Shown: positions 26,338 through 34,572 of the stretch, piece after piece
Layout: each line of letters starts with the position of its first letter
How positions within the stretch are numbered: position 1 is the first letter of the stretch
Assembly (NCBI RefSeq): GCF_044596045.1
Contig: NZ_CP138995.1
Coordinates: 2,728,001-2,792,000, forward strand
Source: Flagellimonas sp947499585
Lineage (GTDB): Bacteria > Bacteroidota > Bacteroidia > Flavobacteriales > Flavobacteriaceae
Length of the DNA: 64,000 bases
Reading direction: 5' to 3'
Position numbers and translations under genes: made by a program
Notes under the pieces: generated by a model
Seen by the model: the letters and a program-made list of their open reading frames with translations, nothing else
What the model was told of the DNA's origin: nothing
Database searches by the model: none

Positions 26338-27738
26338 TTATTTTACTTTTATAATTTGAGCCATTATTTCTGCTTCTGAAACCAACTTGCCATTAGCATA
26401 TGCTCTTGCTTGCATTTGACAAATACCTCTTCTTATAGGAGTCATTAAATCCAGTTTAAAAATAAGTGTATCTCCAGGTACAACCTGTTGTTTGTATTTT
26501 ACATTGTCTATCTTCAAAAGATAGGTCAAATAATTTTCAGGGTCTGGTACGGTACTTAGCACCAATATACCTCCTGTTTGTGCCATTGCCTCTAATTGTA
26601 ATACTCCAGGCATTACGGGTGCTCCAGGAAAGTGTCCAACAAAAAAGGGCTCATTCATAGTGACATTCTTCATCCCAATTACATGCTCTTCTGATAACTC
26701 CAAAATTTTATCGACCAATAAGAAAGGTGGTCTGTGCGGCAACATTTGCATTATCTGAGTAATATCCTTCACCGGCGTGGCATGCAAATCTACTTCGGGA
26801 ACGTAATTTCTTCTTTCTTGCTTAATAATTTTTTGGAGCTTTTTTGCAAACTGGGTATTTACATAGTGCCCCGGCTTGTTAGCGATAACCTTTCCTCTAA
26901 TTCTAGTTCCCGCAAGTGCTAAATCCCCTACCACGTCCAACAATTTATGGCGTGCAGCTTCATTAGGGTAATGCAGGGTCAAATTATCCAGTATCCCATT
27001 TGGTTTTACAGATAACTTCTTTTTATCAAAAGCTTTTTCCAACTTTTTCATGGTGGATTCAGATATCTCCTTATCCACATAAACAATAGCGTTATTCAAA
27101 TCACCACCTTTAATTAAGCCGTGTTCCAATAACATTTCCAACTCATGCAGGAAACTAAAAGTACGGGCATCTGCAATCTCTTCTTTAAAGTCAGAAATTT
27201 GCTCCAAATTAGCATTTTGGGTACCTAAAACTTTAGTGCCAAAATCAACCATTGTGGTGATTTGATACTGATTGGAAGGAATAACGGTAATCTCGCTGCC
27301 AGTAGCTTCATCCTTATATGAAATAATGTCTTTTACCACATATTCTTTCCGGTCTTGCTCTTGTTCCACAATTTCGGCTTCCTCCAAAGCTTTAACAAAA
27401 AACTTTGAAGAACCATCCATGATGGGTGGTTCTGGTGCGTCCAATTCAATAACAACGTTATCAATGCCAAGACCAACCAATGCGGCCAAAACATGCTCTG
27501 AAGTTTGAATTTTTACTCCGTTCTTTTCTAGATTGGTGCCACGCTGTGTATTAACAACATAATTTGCATCCGCTTCAATTATAGGTTCTCCTTCCAGATC
27601 TAATCTTTTAAAGGCAAACCCATGATTTACTTTTGCTGGAACAAAAGTCATAGTGACGTTCTCACCGGTATGTAACCCTACTCCTTCTAGCGTTACTTTA
27701 TTTTTTATTGTGCATTGCTTATTGCTATTCACCTTCAA
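26338..27738 (-). CDS. lpxC/fabZ: Fused LpxC deacetylase / FabZ dehydratase
   Basis: A 466-residue bifunctional enzyme typical of Bacteroidota. The N-terminal LpxC domain (about 1-310) begins CTIKNKVTLEGVGLHTGENV and carries zinc ligands in QTSEHVLAALVGLGIDNV and ARHKLLDVVGDLAL. The C-terminal FabZ hot-dog domain (about 320-466) shows MLPHRPPFLLVDKI and the catalytic GHFPGAPVMPGVLQLEAMAQ (His and Glu). It couples lipid A deacetylation to 3-hydroxyacyl-ACP dehydration, placing competition for the same acyl donors in one polypeptide. It overlaps lpxD by 14 bp. Confidence 0.98.
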   Translation of the reverse strand: MKVNSNKQCTIKNKVTLEGVGLHTGENVTMTFVPAKVNHGFAFKRLDLEGEPIIEADANYVVNTQRGTNLEKNGVKIQTSEHVLAALVGLGIDNVVIELDAPEPPIMDGSSKFFVKALEEAEIVEQEQDRKEYVVKDIISYKDEATGSEITVIPSNQYQITTMVDFGTKVLGTQNANLEQISDFKEEIADARTFSFLHELEMLLEHGLIKGGDLNNAIVYVDKEISESTMKKLEKAFDKKKLSVKPNGILDNLTLHYPNEAARHKLLDVVGDLALAGTRIRGKVIANKPGHYVNTQFAKKLQKIIKQERRNYVPEVDLHATPVKDITQIMQMLPHRPPFLLVDKILELSEEHVIGMKNVTMNEPFFVGHFPGAPVMPGVLQLEAMAQTGGILVLSTVPDPENYLTYLLKIDNVKYKQQVVPGDTLIFKLDLMTPIRRGICQMQARAYANGKLVSEAEIMAQIIKVK

Positions 27739-28750
27739 CTTTTTTTTCGAGGTTGGTGATTGTATTTACCAGCTTTGGTAAATTTTTAAAATGTACATAT
27801 GATTTATTGTAGTCCCCATAATTTAATGCGGGCGACCCTTGAAGAACTTCATCGTCCTTTACATTTCTTCCAATTCCTGATTGCGCCTGTATCCTTACCC
27901 TATCACCTATGGTAATATGCCCCACTATACCAACTTGGCCACCAATAAGACAGTGTTTGCCAATTCTGGTAGAACCTGCAATCCCCGTTTGGGCAGCTAT
28001 AGCGGTATGTTCTCCAATCTCAACATTATGTGCAATTTGAATTTGATTATCCAATTTTACACCTTTCCTAAGTATAGTTGAACCTAATGTTGCTCTATCT
28101 ATGGTTGTGCCTGCTCCAACGTCCACATTGTCTTCCAAGATAACGTTGCCTGTTTGTGGGACCTTACTATATTCTCCTTTTTCATTTGGGGTAAACCCGA
28201 AGCCATCTGCTCCAATAATTACTCCACTATGAATTACACAATTATTACCGATAATAGATTCCGAGTATATTTTTGAGCCAGCGAAAACCATAACATTATC
28301 TCCGATGGTAACATTATCACCAATGTATACATTAGGATAAATCTTAACGTTCTTGCCTATTTCCACATTATCCCCTAAATAGGAAAATGCTCCAAGGTAA
28401 AATCCATCTCCGTAAACAACACTATCTGAAATAAAAGCCGGGTTTTCAATTCCTACTTTATTATTCTTTACCTGATTATAATATTCCAGCAATTTGGAAA
28501 AAGACTTATACGCATCCTCTACCTTTATTAAGGTTGTGGATAAATCCTGCTCAGGAATAAAATCCTTATTAACTATTGTAATGGACGCTTTGGTTGAATA
28601 AATGAAAGAAGTATACTTAGGGTTCGCTAAAAATGTAAGAGATCCTTTTTCTCCTTCTTCTATTTTGGATAGTTTGTGTACAGCAATCTGAGGATTTCCC
28701 TCAACTTCTCCCTCTAAAATTCCGGCAATTTGGGTGGCTGTAAATTTCAT
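27725..28750 (-). CDS. lpxD: UDP-3-O-(3-hydroxyacyl)glucosamine N-acyltransferase
   Basis: A 341-residue acyltransferase for the third lipid A step. The N-terminal uridine-binding domain includes KLSKIEEGEKGSLTFLANPKY; the beta-helix follows with VIIGADGFGFTPNEKGEYSKVPQ, DVGAGTTIDRATLGST and the catalytic region QIAHNVEIGEHTAIAAQTGIAG (His near residue 240). A short C-terminal helix ends the protein. It is the canonical copy, in contrast to the shorter paralogue after efp. Its 3' end overlaps lpxC/fabZ and it lies 23 bp downstream of the HD hydrolase gene. Confidence 0.96.
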   Translation of the reverse strand: MKFTATQIAGILEGEVEGNPQIAVHKLSKIEEGEKGSLTFLANPKYTSFIYSTKASITIVNKDFIPEQDLSTTLIKVEDAYKSFSKLLEYYNQVKNNKVGIENPAFISDSVVYGDGFYLGAFSYLGDNVEIGKNVKIYPNVYIGDNVTIGDNVMVFAGSKIYSESIIGNNCVIHSGVIIGADGFGFTPNEKGEYSKVPQTGNVILEDNVDVGAGTTIDRATLGSTILRKGVKLDNQIQIAHNVEIGEHTAIAAQTGIAGSTRIGKHCLIGGQVGIVGHITIGDRVRIQAQSGIGRNVKDDEVLQGSPALNYGDYNKSYVHFKNLPKLVNTITNLEKKVEGE

Positions 28751-28773
28751 TTCAGCAAAAGTAACAAAATTTG

Positions 28774-30000
28774 TTAAACAGGTTCTTTTGGATAGCAGCT
28801 ATAATATTTTGTTACCGTTTTGGAAAGAGCTTTTAAACTAAGCTGATCAGATTCCTTCAAAACGTCTGTGACTTTTCCATTTTTCTTGAGAATATTTATG
28901 GTTTGATGGTTTTCACTGTAGGCCTTGTTCGTTATCTCCCCTTGAAACACAAAATACTCAGCTTCTACTCTTGTAATATTTTGGTTCTGGATTACGCTAT
29001 TGATCTTTTCCTCAAACTTTTGCGAATCAATAGGCTTGTTTTTAATCTTTACATTTAGCAAAGTTCTGTTTAGGAGCATTTTACACATTTTGGAAAGTAC
29101 AAAGTCATCGTGAAATTGCCATGATTTTATGGCACTCATAATATCTATATCGTCCAATTGTGCAAATTTCTCCAATAGTCGAGTGTTAAAAGGAATAGCA
29201 GTATTCTGACTCAGAAAAAATAAAAAGGCTTGGCTTCCTTTCAATTCTTTTCCCATTTCTAAAAGTTCGCGAGCACGGCGCATGACACGAACCAACAATT
29301 GTTCTGCAACCAGTCCTGTTTTATGAAGGTATACCTGCCAATACATAAACCTTCGGGCCATTAAAAATTTTTCAACAGCATAGATTCCCTTTTCTTCCAC
29401 AACCAAATGCTCATCAACAACATTCAACATAGAAATAAGCCGTTCAGAATTTATGTTTCCTTCCGTCACTCCTGAATAAAAACTGTCTCGCTTTAAATAA
29501 TCCAATCGGTCCATATCAAGCTGACTGGACACTAATTGGTTCATAAAGGGCTTAGAATACTCTCCTTTAAAAATGGCAATTGCTGTTTCCAATCTACCGC
29601 TAAATTCCTTGTTCAGTTCCGTCATAAATTCCAAAGACAGTCGTTCATGATTCAAGTCAGGAACTATAAACCCTTCCAGCGCATGAGAAAATGGTCCATG
29701 GCCAATATCATGGAGCAAAATAGCACAAAGCAATCCCGTTTCTTCATCTGGACTAATCTCAATATTTTTCCATTTAAGGATTTGTATCGCTTTGGTCATC
29801 AAGTGCATACTCCCAAGCGCATGGTGAAATCTTGTATGATGCGCACCAGGGTAAACCAGATAAGACATGCCCATTTGCGAAATTCTGCGCAATCTCTGAA
29901 AGTACGGATGAGCTATCAGGCTAAAAATAAGTTCATTTGGAGTTCCAATAAAACCGTAAATTGGATCGTTAAAGACTTTAAGCTTATTGGTTTGGACCAA
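28774..30000 (-). CDS. HD domain phosphohydrolase
   Basis: A 408-residue protein of the dGTPase/SAMHD1-like HD group. Metal ligands are HTRFHHALGS, the HD pair in AILLHDIGHGPFSHALEG and the later Asp in SSQLDMDRLDYLKRDSFYSGVTEG. The C-terminal half is helical and unlike characterised dGTPases. The frame has no ATG near its N-terminus: the best start is the TTG at 30000, with an upstream ATT as a remote alternative. It lies only 35 bp from the divergent porX start and heads the lpx operon. The natural substrate is unknown. Confidence 0.88.
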   Translation of the reverse strand: MVQTNKLKVFNDPIYGFIGTPNELIFSLIAHPYFQRLRRISQMGMSYLVYPGAHHTRFHHALGSMHLMTKAIQILKWKNIEISPDEETGLLCAILLHDIGHGPFSHALEGFIVPDLNHERLSLEFMTELNKEFSGRLETAIAIFKGEYSKPFMNQLVSSQLDMDRLDYLKRDSFYSGVTEGNINSERLISMLNVVDEHLVVEEKGIYAVEKFLMARRFMYWQVYLHKTGLVAEQLLVRVMRRARELLEMGKELKGSQAFLFFLSQNTAIPFNTRLLEKFAQLDDIDIMSAIKSWQFHDDFVLSKMCKMLLNRTLLNVKIKNKPIDSQKFEEKINSVIQNQNITRVEAEYFVFQGEITNKAYSENHQTINILKKNGKVTDVLKESDQLSLKALSKTVTKYYSCYPKEPV

Positions 30001-30019
30001 GGAGTTTGTTTTAATTACA

Positions 30020-30027
30020 CAAAGATA
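30020..30027 (-). promoter_or_regulatory. Possible -7 element of the HD-lpx operon
   Basis: TATCTTTG on the minus strand, an exact TAnnTTTG match in the 35-bp gap between the HD gene and porX. The predicted transcript start is about 12 bases before the TTG at 30000, giving a very short leader. A CTTG further upstream is spaced too closely for a normal -33 element. Confidence 0.4.
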
Positions 30028-30035
30028 ACTACTAT

Positions 30036-31580
30036 ATGAACAAGATTACCATTCTATGGGTCGATGACGAGATCGATCTATTAAAACCCCATATCCTTTT
30101 TCTTGAAAAGAAAAACTATAAAGTAGTTACCAGTCAAAGTGGTCAGGATGCATTGGATGAAATAAAAAACACCTTTTTTGACATTGTTTTTTTAGATGAG
30201 AACATGCCTGGGCTTTCTGGTTTGGAAACCTTGACCGAAATTAAAAAGCATGACGCTTCCATACCTGTGGTAATGATCACTAAAAGTGAGGAAGAGTATA
30301 TTATGGATGAGGCGATAGGTTCTAAGATTGCCGACTATTTAATTAAGCCTGTAAATCCAAATCAAATATTGTTGTCCTTAAAAAAGAGTTTAGATAACTC
30401 GCGGTTGGTTTCAGAAAAAACTACTTCAAATTATCAGCAAGAATTTAGAAAGATTGCCATGGATTTATCCATGGTCAACAGCCATGAAGAGTGGGCAGAA
30501 CTTTATAAAAAACTTATTTACTGGGAACTTCAATTGGAAGAAATTGAAGACTCTGGAATGTTCGAAATTTTAGAATCTCAAAAAGTTGAAGCCAATTCGC
30601 AGTTTAGCAAGTTTGTGGATAAGAACTATAGTGATTGGTTCAAGGATAATGATGGTCCAGTCATGTCCCATACCCTTTTCAGAGAAAAGATTCAACCAGA
30701 GTTGGATGGGAACAAGACTTTATTAATAGTAATTGATAATTTAAGATATGATCAATGGGTTGCTTTTGAAGAAACACTGGCAGTGCATTACAAGAAAAAA
30801 CAAGAGGGGTCATATTACAGCATTCTTCCTACGGCAACGCAATATGCAAGAAATGCGATTTTCTCTGGACTCATGCCTTTGGATATGGAAAAACAACATC
30901 CAAATTGGTGGAAAAACGATACTGATGAAGGTGGTAAGAACTTGTTTGAAGCAGAGTTTCTAGGTGCTCAACTAAAGCGATTGGGATTAAACTTAAAGTG
31001 GGAGTACCATAAAATCAGTAGTCTCCGTCAAGGAAAACAATTATCTCAAAACTTCAAATCACAGAAGGATAATGATCTTACGGTACTCGTTTACAATTTT
31101 GTGGACATGCTCTCCCACTCCAAAACAGAGATGGAAGTGATAAAAGAGTTGGCCTCTAATGATAAAGCGTATCGCTCACTCACTTTAAGTTGGTTCAAAA
31201 ATTCGCCATTGTTGGAAATTATTCAACAAGCCCAAAATATGGGTATGAAGTTGATTTTGACCACAGACCATGGAACCATTAATGTAAAACAGCCCTCCAA
31301 GGTAATCGGTGATAGAGAAACCAGTCTTAACTTAAGGTATAAGACAGGAAGAAGTCTTACGTATGAGGACAAGGATGTACTCGCCACCAAAAACCCGCAG
31401 AGCATTCATCTACCAAATATCAATTTGAGCAGCTGCTATATTTTTGCCAAAAACGATTTGTTTTTTGCGTATCCAAACAACTACAACCATTACGTAGGTT
31501 ATTATAGAAATACCTATCAACATGGTGGCGTATCATTAGAAGAAATTATTGTTCCTTTTGTAGTTTTGGACCCAAAATAA
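30036..31580 (+). CDS. porX: PorX-type response regulator with PglZ domain
   Basis: A 514-residue two-domain regulator of the type IX secretion system and gliding machinery. The receiver domain (1-120) has the acidic pocket WVDDE (Asp10/11), phospho-acceptor Asp54 in VFLDENMPG and Lys104 in YLIKPVNP. A helical linker leads to a PglZ/alkaline-phosphatase-superfamily domain (about 205-514) with LLIVIDNLRYDQW, the nucleophile region PTATQYARNAIFSG, LILTTDHGTINV and a C-terminal HGGVSLEEIIVPF. In studied relatives the PglZ domain cleaves (oligo)nucleotides. The usual partner kinase PorY is not encoded nearby. It is 6 bp upstream of tsaE. Confidence 0.93.
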   Translation: MNKITILWVDDEIDLLKPHILFLEKKNYKVVTSQSGQDALDEIKNTFFDIVFLDENMPGLSGLETLTEIKKHDASIPVVMITKSEEEYIMDEAIGSKIADYLIKPVNPNQILLSLKKSLDNSRLVSEKTTSNYQQEFRKIAMDLSMVNSHEEWAELYKKLIYWELQLEEIEDSGMFEILESQKVEANSQFSKFVDKNYSDWFKDNDGPVMSHTLFREKIQPELDGNKTLLIVIDNLRYDQWVAFEETLAVHYKKKQEGSYYSILPTATQYARNAIFSGLMPLDMEKQHPNWWKNDTDEGGKNLFEAEFLGAQLKRLGLNLKWEYHKISSLRQGKQLSQNFKSQKDNDLTVLVYNFVDMLSHSKTEMEVIKELASNDKAYRSLTLSWFKNSPLLEIIQQAQNMGMKLILTTDHGTINVKQPSKVIGDRETSLNLRYKTGRSLTYEDKDVLATKNPQSIHLPNINLSSCYIFAKNDLFFAYPNNYNHYVGYYRNTYQHGGVSLEEIIVPFVVLDPK

Positions 31581-31586
31581 TATACT

Positions 31587-32003
31587 TTGAAAATTACGTT
31601 TCAGCTTGACGAATTAAATCAGGTCGCAAAAAGTTTTTTAAAACATACAAAGGGAAAGACCATTTGTTTTTATGGTGAAATGGGTGCAGGTAAAACAACC
31701 CTGATTAAAGCTTTGGTTAAAGAACTTGGAGGAATTGACTTAGCGAACAGCCCTACTTTTGGTTTGGTGAATGAATATCAAGATGCCAATGAAAATCTTT
31801 TGGCCTTTCATTTTGATTTTTATCGAATAGAAAATGAACTGGAGGTTTTGGACCTTGGTCTTGAAGATTATCTCAATTCCAATGCTTGGTTATTTATAGA
31901 ATGGCCAGAAAAAATTGAAGTATTACTGCCTGAAGATACTGTATCTGTTTACTTACACTTTATCGATGAAAACACTCGCTCAATCGAGTTTAGTCTAGAT
32001 TGA
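31587..32003 (+). CDS. tsaE: tRNA threonylcarbamoyladenosine synthesis ATPase TsaE
   Basis: A 138-residue P-loop ATPase that supports TsaD/TsaB in making t6A37 on ANN-decoding tRNAs. Visible: CFYGEMGAGKTTLIKALVKELG (Walker A), SPTFGLVNEY, FHFDFYRIENELEVLDLGLEDYL and LFIEWPEKIEVLLP, the family's core motifs. The only start upstream of the conserved region in this frame is TTG at 31587, two codons after an in-frame stop overlapping the porX end, so a TTG start is well supported. Probably co-transcribed with porX. Confidence 0.95.
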   Translation: MKITFQLDELNQVAKSFLKHTKGKTICFYGEMGAGKTTLIKALVKELGGIDLANSPTFGLVNEYQDANENLLAFHFDFYRIENELEVLDLGLEDYLNSNAWLFIEWPEKIEVLLPEDTVSVYLHFIDENTRSIEFSLD

Positions 32004-32078
32004 CTCTATTAAAACATATCTTCTCCTCAGTTTCGATGAACTGCAAATCTGTCGTTAAAAAGCTTTCTTTATAGGATT

Positions 32079-32105
32079 AAATGCAATTTTTATCGGTGAA
32101 ATGCA
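32079..32105 (+). repeat. Paired AAATGCA direct repeats upstream of a promoter
   Basis: AAATGCA occurs at 32079-32085 and 32099-32105, 20 bp apart (about two helical turns), and the second copy abuts the -33 box of the following promoter. A further TGCA at 32042 lies 40 bp before the first copy. The layout suits an activator bound as tandem monomers, but no regulator is identified. Confidence 0.4.
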
Positions 32106-32134
32106 TTGTAGGTTGGGAAATTTTCCTACATTTG
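32106..32134 (+). promoter_or_regulatory. Promoter of the 45-residue exported peptide
   Basis: TTG at 32106-32108 and TACATTTG at 32127-32134 are separated by 18 bases, matching the Bacteroidota consensus well. The expected transcript start is about 32141, giving a leader of about 36 nt before the ATG at 32177. Confidence 0.6.
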
Positions 32135-32176
32135 TTCTTGAAATGAATTCATTTATTAACCAAAAACTCTTTTACG

Positions 32177-32314
32177 ATGAACACTAAAAGACTATTTTTT
32201 GGATTGCTTGCTATTGGTTTCTTGGCAATGACTGCAGTTTCTACTACTGTCATTGATGTAAATGATGATCAGTCTGTAAGTATTGAAAAAAGTAAAATTA
32301 AAAGACCTAGATAG
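32177..32314 (+). CDS. Small exported peptide (45 residues)
   Basis: The protein starts MNTKRLFFGLLAIGFLAMTA and continues through VSTTVIDVNDDQ to the C-terminus KSKIKRPR. The N-terminal hydrophobic core after two basic residues is a signal peptide or membrane anchor; a mature peptide of some 20-25 residues with an acidic middle and a basic end would remain. It has its own promoter (32106-32134) and a strong terminator (32343-32367), so it is a monocistronic unit and not a gene remnant. I recognise similar tiny proteins only vaguely from other Flavobacteriaceae and assign no function. Confidence 0.72.
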   Translation: MNTKRLFFGLLAIGFLAMTAVSTTVIDVNDDQSVSIEKSKIKRPR

Positions 32315-32342
32315 GTTTATTTAGTTTTATTTGACTCAAAAG

Positions 32343-32367
32343 CCCTTCTAATGAAGGGTTTTTTTTT
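32343..32367 (+). terminator. Terminator of the small exported peptide gene
   Basis: A 6-bp stem CCCTTC / GAAGGG with a TAAT loop, followed by nine T and preceded by AAAAG, so it could work from either side. It begins 29 bp after the peptide stop. Confidence 0.85.
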
Positions 32368-32403
32368 ACAATAAATTCTTGTATTTATAGTTATGCATAT
32401 ATA

Positions 32404-32946
32404 ATGAATGAAAGAAAGGGTATAAGAAACAAATTACTTTTGGAAGGGTTATTGGTGCTAATGATTGCAATTACACCAATAATTTTTTATTCCTACAAGT
32501 ATGTTCCTTATGGTGAACAAGAAATTGATATTCTATTTTTCACGTTTACCGCAAACGGTTTTGAGGATGTTGGAACAGCTTTATATTTTTACCTTACCAA
32601 GCTTGCTCCATTAATATTGTTAGTTTTATGGTTCGTTACCTGTAAAAATTGGTGGTACCACGCTATACTTATTCCCATTTCCATGTATGCTTTCCAACTT
32701 TACTCGACTTTCACATCAGATTCAAATAAGGTTGACGAAAACGAAGTTCTATATGTAATGGCTGTGACAATGGTTATTGTCCCAATTGTATATTTCATTC
32801 GTATAAAACTTTTCGACAAACATGTTCATGGTATAGATTTGGATGCCATGGATACAGAACTACAAATACTAAAAGAAAAAGAAGAACTACGTAAAGAGCG
32901 AGAGAAACTGGAACAACGTCAACATACCCTTTCAAAAAAAATGTAA
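32404..32946 (+). CDS. Uncharacterised membrane protein with C-terminal coiled coil
   Basis: A 180-residue protein with four hydrophobic helices (about 13-30, 58-78, 84-101 and 117-135) followed by a cytoplasmic tail that is strongly helical and charged (DTELQILKEKEELRKEREKLEQRQ), a likely short coiled coil for oligomerisation. The second loop contains tryptophans (CKNWWYH). I do not recognise a characterised family. It sits between the small exported peptide unit and alanine dehydrogenase, on the same strand, 46 bp before the latter. Confidence 0.72.
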   Translation: MNERKGIRNKLLLEGLLVLMIAITPIIFYSYKYVPYGEQEIDILFFTFTANGFEDVGTALYFYLTKLAPLILLVLWFVTCKNWWYHAILIPISMYAFQLYSTFTSDSNKVDENEVLYVMAVTMVIVPIVYFIRIKLFDKHVHGIDLDAMDTELQILKEKEELRKEREKLEQRQHTLSKKM

Positions 32947-32991
32947 ATTTGTTATTATGCTCGTCTAGAGTTACCTTCAGATTTTCATTTT

Positions 32992-34191
32992 ATGAACCAA
33001 CCATCTTCTCCATTTAGTAAACAGCAACTTTTACCTCAAGAAGAAACTTTAGAAATTCTAAAGCAAAAAGGAGAACTTTTTATTGGTCTTCCCAAAGAAA
33101 ATCAATACCAAGAAAAACGTATATGTCTTACCCCAGATGCTGTTAATGCCATTACTGCTCATGGACACCGCGTATTGATTGAGTCAGGTGCGGGAGACGG
33201 GGCCAATTTTTCAGATGCCGATTATACCAATGCTGGTGGAGAGATAACCAGAGATACCAAAAAGGTGTTTTCGTGTCCGCTAATTCTAAAAGTGGAACCA
33301 CCTACCCTATCAGAGATAGATTTGCTCAACCCACAGACAATCATCATTTCCGCCCTTCAGATTAAAACACAGTCCAAGCAGTATTTTGAGGCAATGGCCA
33401 AAAAAAGACTTACTGCAATAGCTTTTGAATACATAAGAGATGAAGATGGAAAATATCCTGCTGTACGATCATTGAGTGAAATTGCGGGTATTTCTTCAAT
33501 CTTAATAGCCGCAGAGTTAATGGCCACCACCAATAAGGGCAACGGCTTAATGTTTGGCAATATCAGTGGTGTTCCTCCGGTTGAAGTGGTGATTATTGGA
33601 GCCGGTACCGTTGGCGAGTTTGCCGCGCGTTCTGCACTGGGACTTGGAGCAAACATTAAAATATTTGATAATTCCATAACCAAACTTCGTAATATTCAAA
33701 CCAACCTTAACCAAACGGTATACACTTCTACCATTCAACCTAAAAATCTTTTAAAGTCTCTTAAACGGTGTGATGTTGCCATTGGTGCCACAAGAGGACA
33801 GGACCGCTCCCCTATTGTAGTCTCCAGTACTATGGTTGAAAATATGAAGAAAGGCGCCGTAATCATTGACGTTAGTATTGATATGGGCGGCTGTTTTGAA
33901 ACCTCTGAAGTAACCAGCCATGACAAACCAACTGTAGAAAAATTTAATGTAATCCATTATGGTGTCCCAAATATTCCATCACGATATCCGCGAACATCTT
34001 CCATATCCATTAGTAATATTTTTACCCCATATTTATTGAAAATTGGAGAAGATGGTGGATTAGAACACTCACTTCGGTTTGACAAAGGATTGCGCAATGG
34101 CCTGTATATGTACCATGGTATTTTAACCAACAAATCTGTTGGGGACTGGTTTGAACTTACATATAATGATATTAATTTTCTTATTTTTTAA
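32992..34191 (+). CDS. ald: Alanine dehydrogenase
   Basis: NAD-dependent oxidative deamination of L-alanine to pyruvate. The 399 residues show the AlaDH/PNT N-terminal domain (ELFIGLPKENQYQEKRICLTPDAVNAI, GHRVLIESGAGDGANFSDADY) and the Rossmann domain with VEVVIIGAGTVGEFAARSALGLGANIKIFD. Further conserved parts are AIGATRGQDRSPIVVSSTMVENMKKGAVIIDVSIDMGG and VPNIPSRYPRTSSISISN. An N-terminal extension of about 28 residues precedes the domain, as in other Bacteroidota. It is 6 bp ahead of a small DUF protein. Transhydrogenase alpha is less likely because the transhydrogenase beta partner is absent. Confidence 0.92.
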   Translation: MNQPSSPFSKQQLLPQEETLEILKQKGELFIGLPKENQYQEKRICLTPDAVNAITAHGHRVLIESGAGDGANFSDADYTNAGGEITRDTKKVFSCPLILKVEPPTLSEIDLLNPQTIIISALQIKTQSKQYFEAMAKKRLTAIAFEYIRDEDGKYPAVRSLSEIAGISSILIAAELMATTNKGNGLMFGNISGVPPVEVVIIGAGTVGEFAARSALGLGANIKIFDNSITKLRNIQTNLNQTVYTSTIQPKNLLKSLKRCDVAIGATRGQDRSPIVVSSTMVENMKKGAVIIDVSIDMGGCFETSEVTSHDKPTVEKFNVIHYGVPNIPSRYPRTSSISISNIFTPYLLKIGEDGGLEHSLRFDKGLRNGLYMYHGILTNKSVGDWFELTYNDINFLIF

Positions 34192-34197
34192 AAAAGC

Positions 34198-34572
34198 ATG
34201 GCATTTTTAAAGCGTTTGGGATGGTACCTTGTTGGATTATCCATCGGAATTGTATTTCTTGTTTTTTTTCTAAAGAAAAAAACCGATGAAACTGGAACAG
34301 AGTTTTGCTATTTCCCCAATTGTAGGGTTCTAAAAGATATGAGGTCCAAGCCTCTTGTTTTTTCTGAAAATATGGGAACTACCGCCAACGATTCACTCAT
34401 AGCAAAATCTTTCTTAAGAGAGGGAAGTATAGATTTTGGCAAAAGCGACACAAAAGCCAAACCTTGCAAAATCTATTATATCTCTAATACGGTAGAGGGT
34501 AAAGATTGGGTAATGAAAATGAAGAATTGCAATGATAGGGTCATTGCTGAAACTATTCAATCTAGGGACTAA
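34198..34572 (+). CDS. DUF4258-like small membrane-anchored protein
   Basis: A 124-residue protein. An N-terminal membrane helix (LGWYLVGLSIGIVFLVFFL) is followed by a polybasic stretch and a soluble domain with FCYFPNCRVLKDMRSKPLVFS and DFGKSDTKAKPCKIYYISN. Four cysteines (CYFPNC, PCK, KNC) may form disulfides or bind metal. Related proteins next to alanine dehydrogenase in Flavobacteria are called DUF4258; I rate that name as moderately secure. Its stop overlaps the convergent proline dehydrogenase by 4 bp. Confidence 0.75.
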   Translation: MAFLKRLGWYLVGLSIGIVFLVFFLKKKTDETGTEFCYFPNCRVLKDMRSKPLVFSENMGTTANDSLIAKSFLREGSIDFGKSDTKAKPCKIYYISNTVEGKDWVMKMKNCNDRVIAETIQSRD

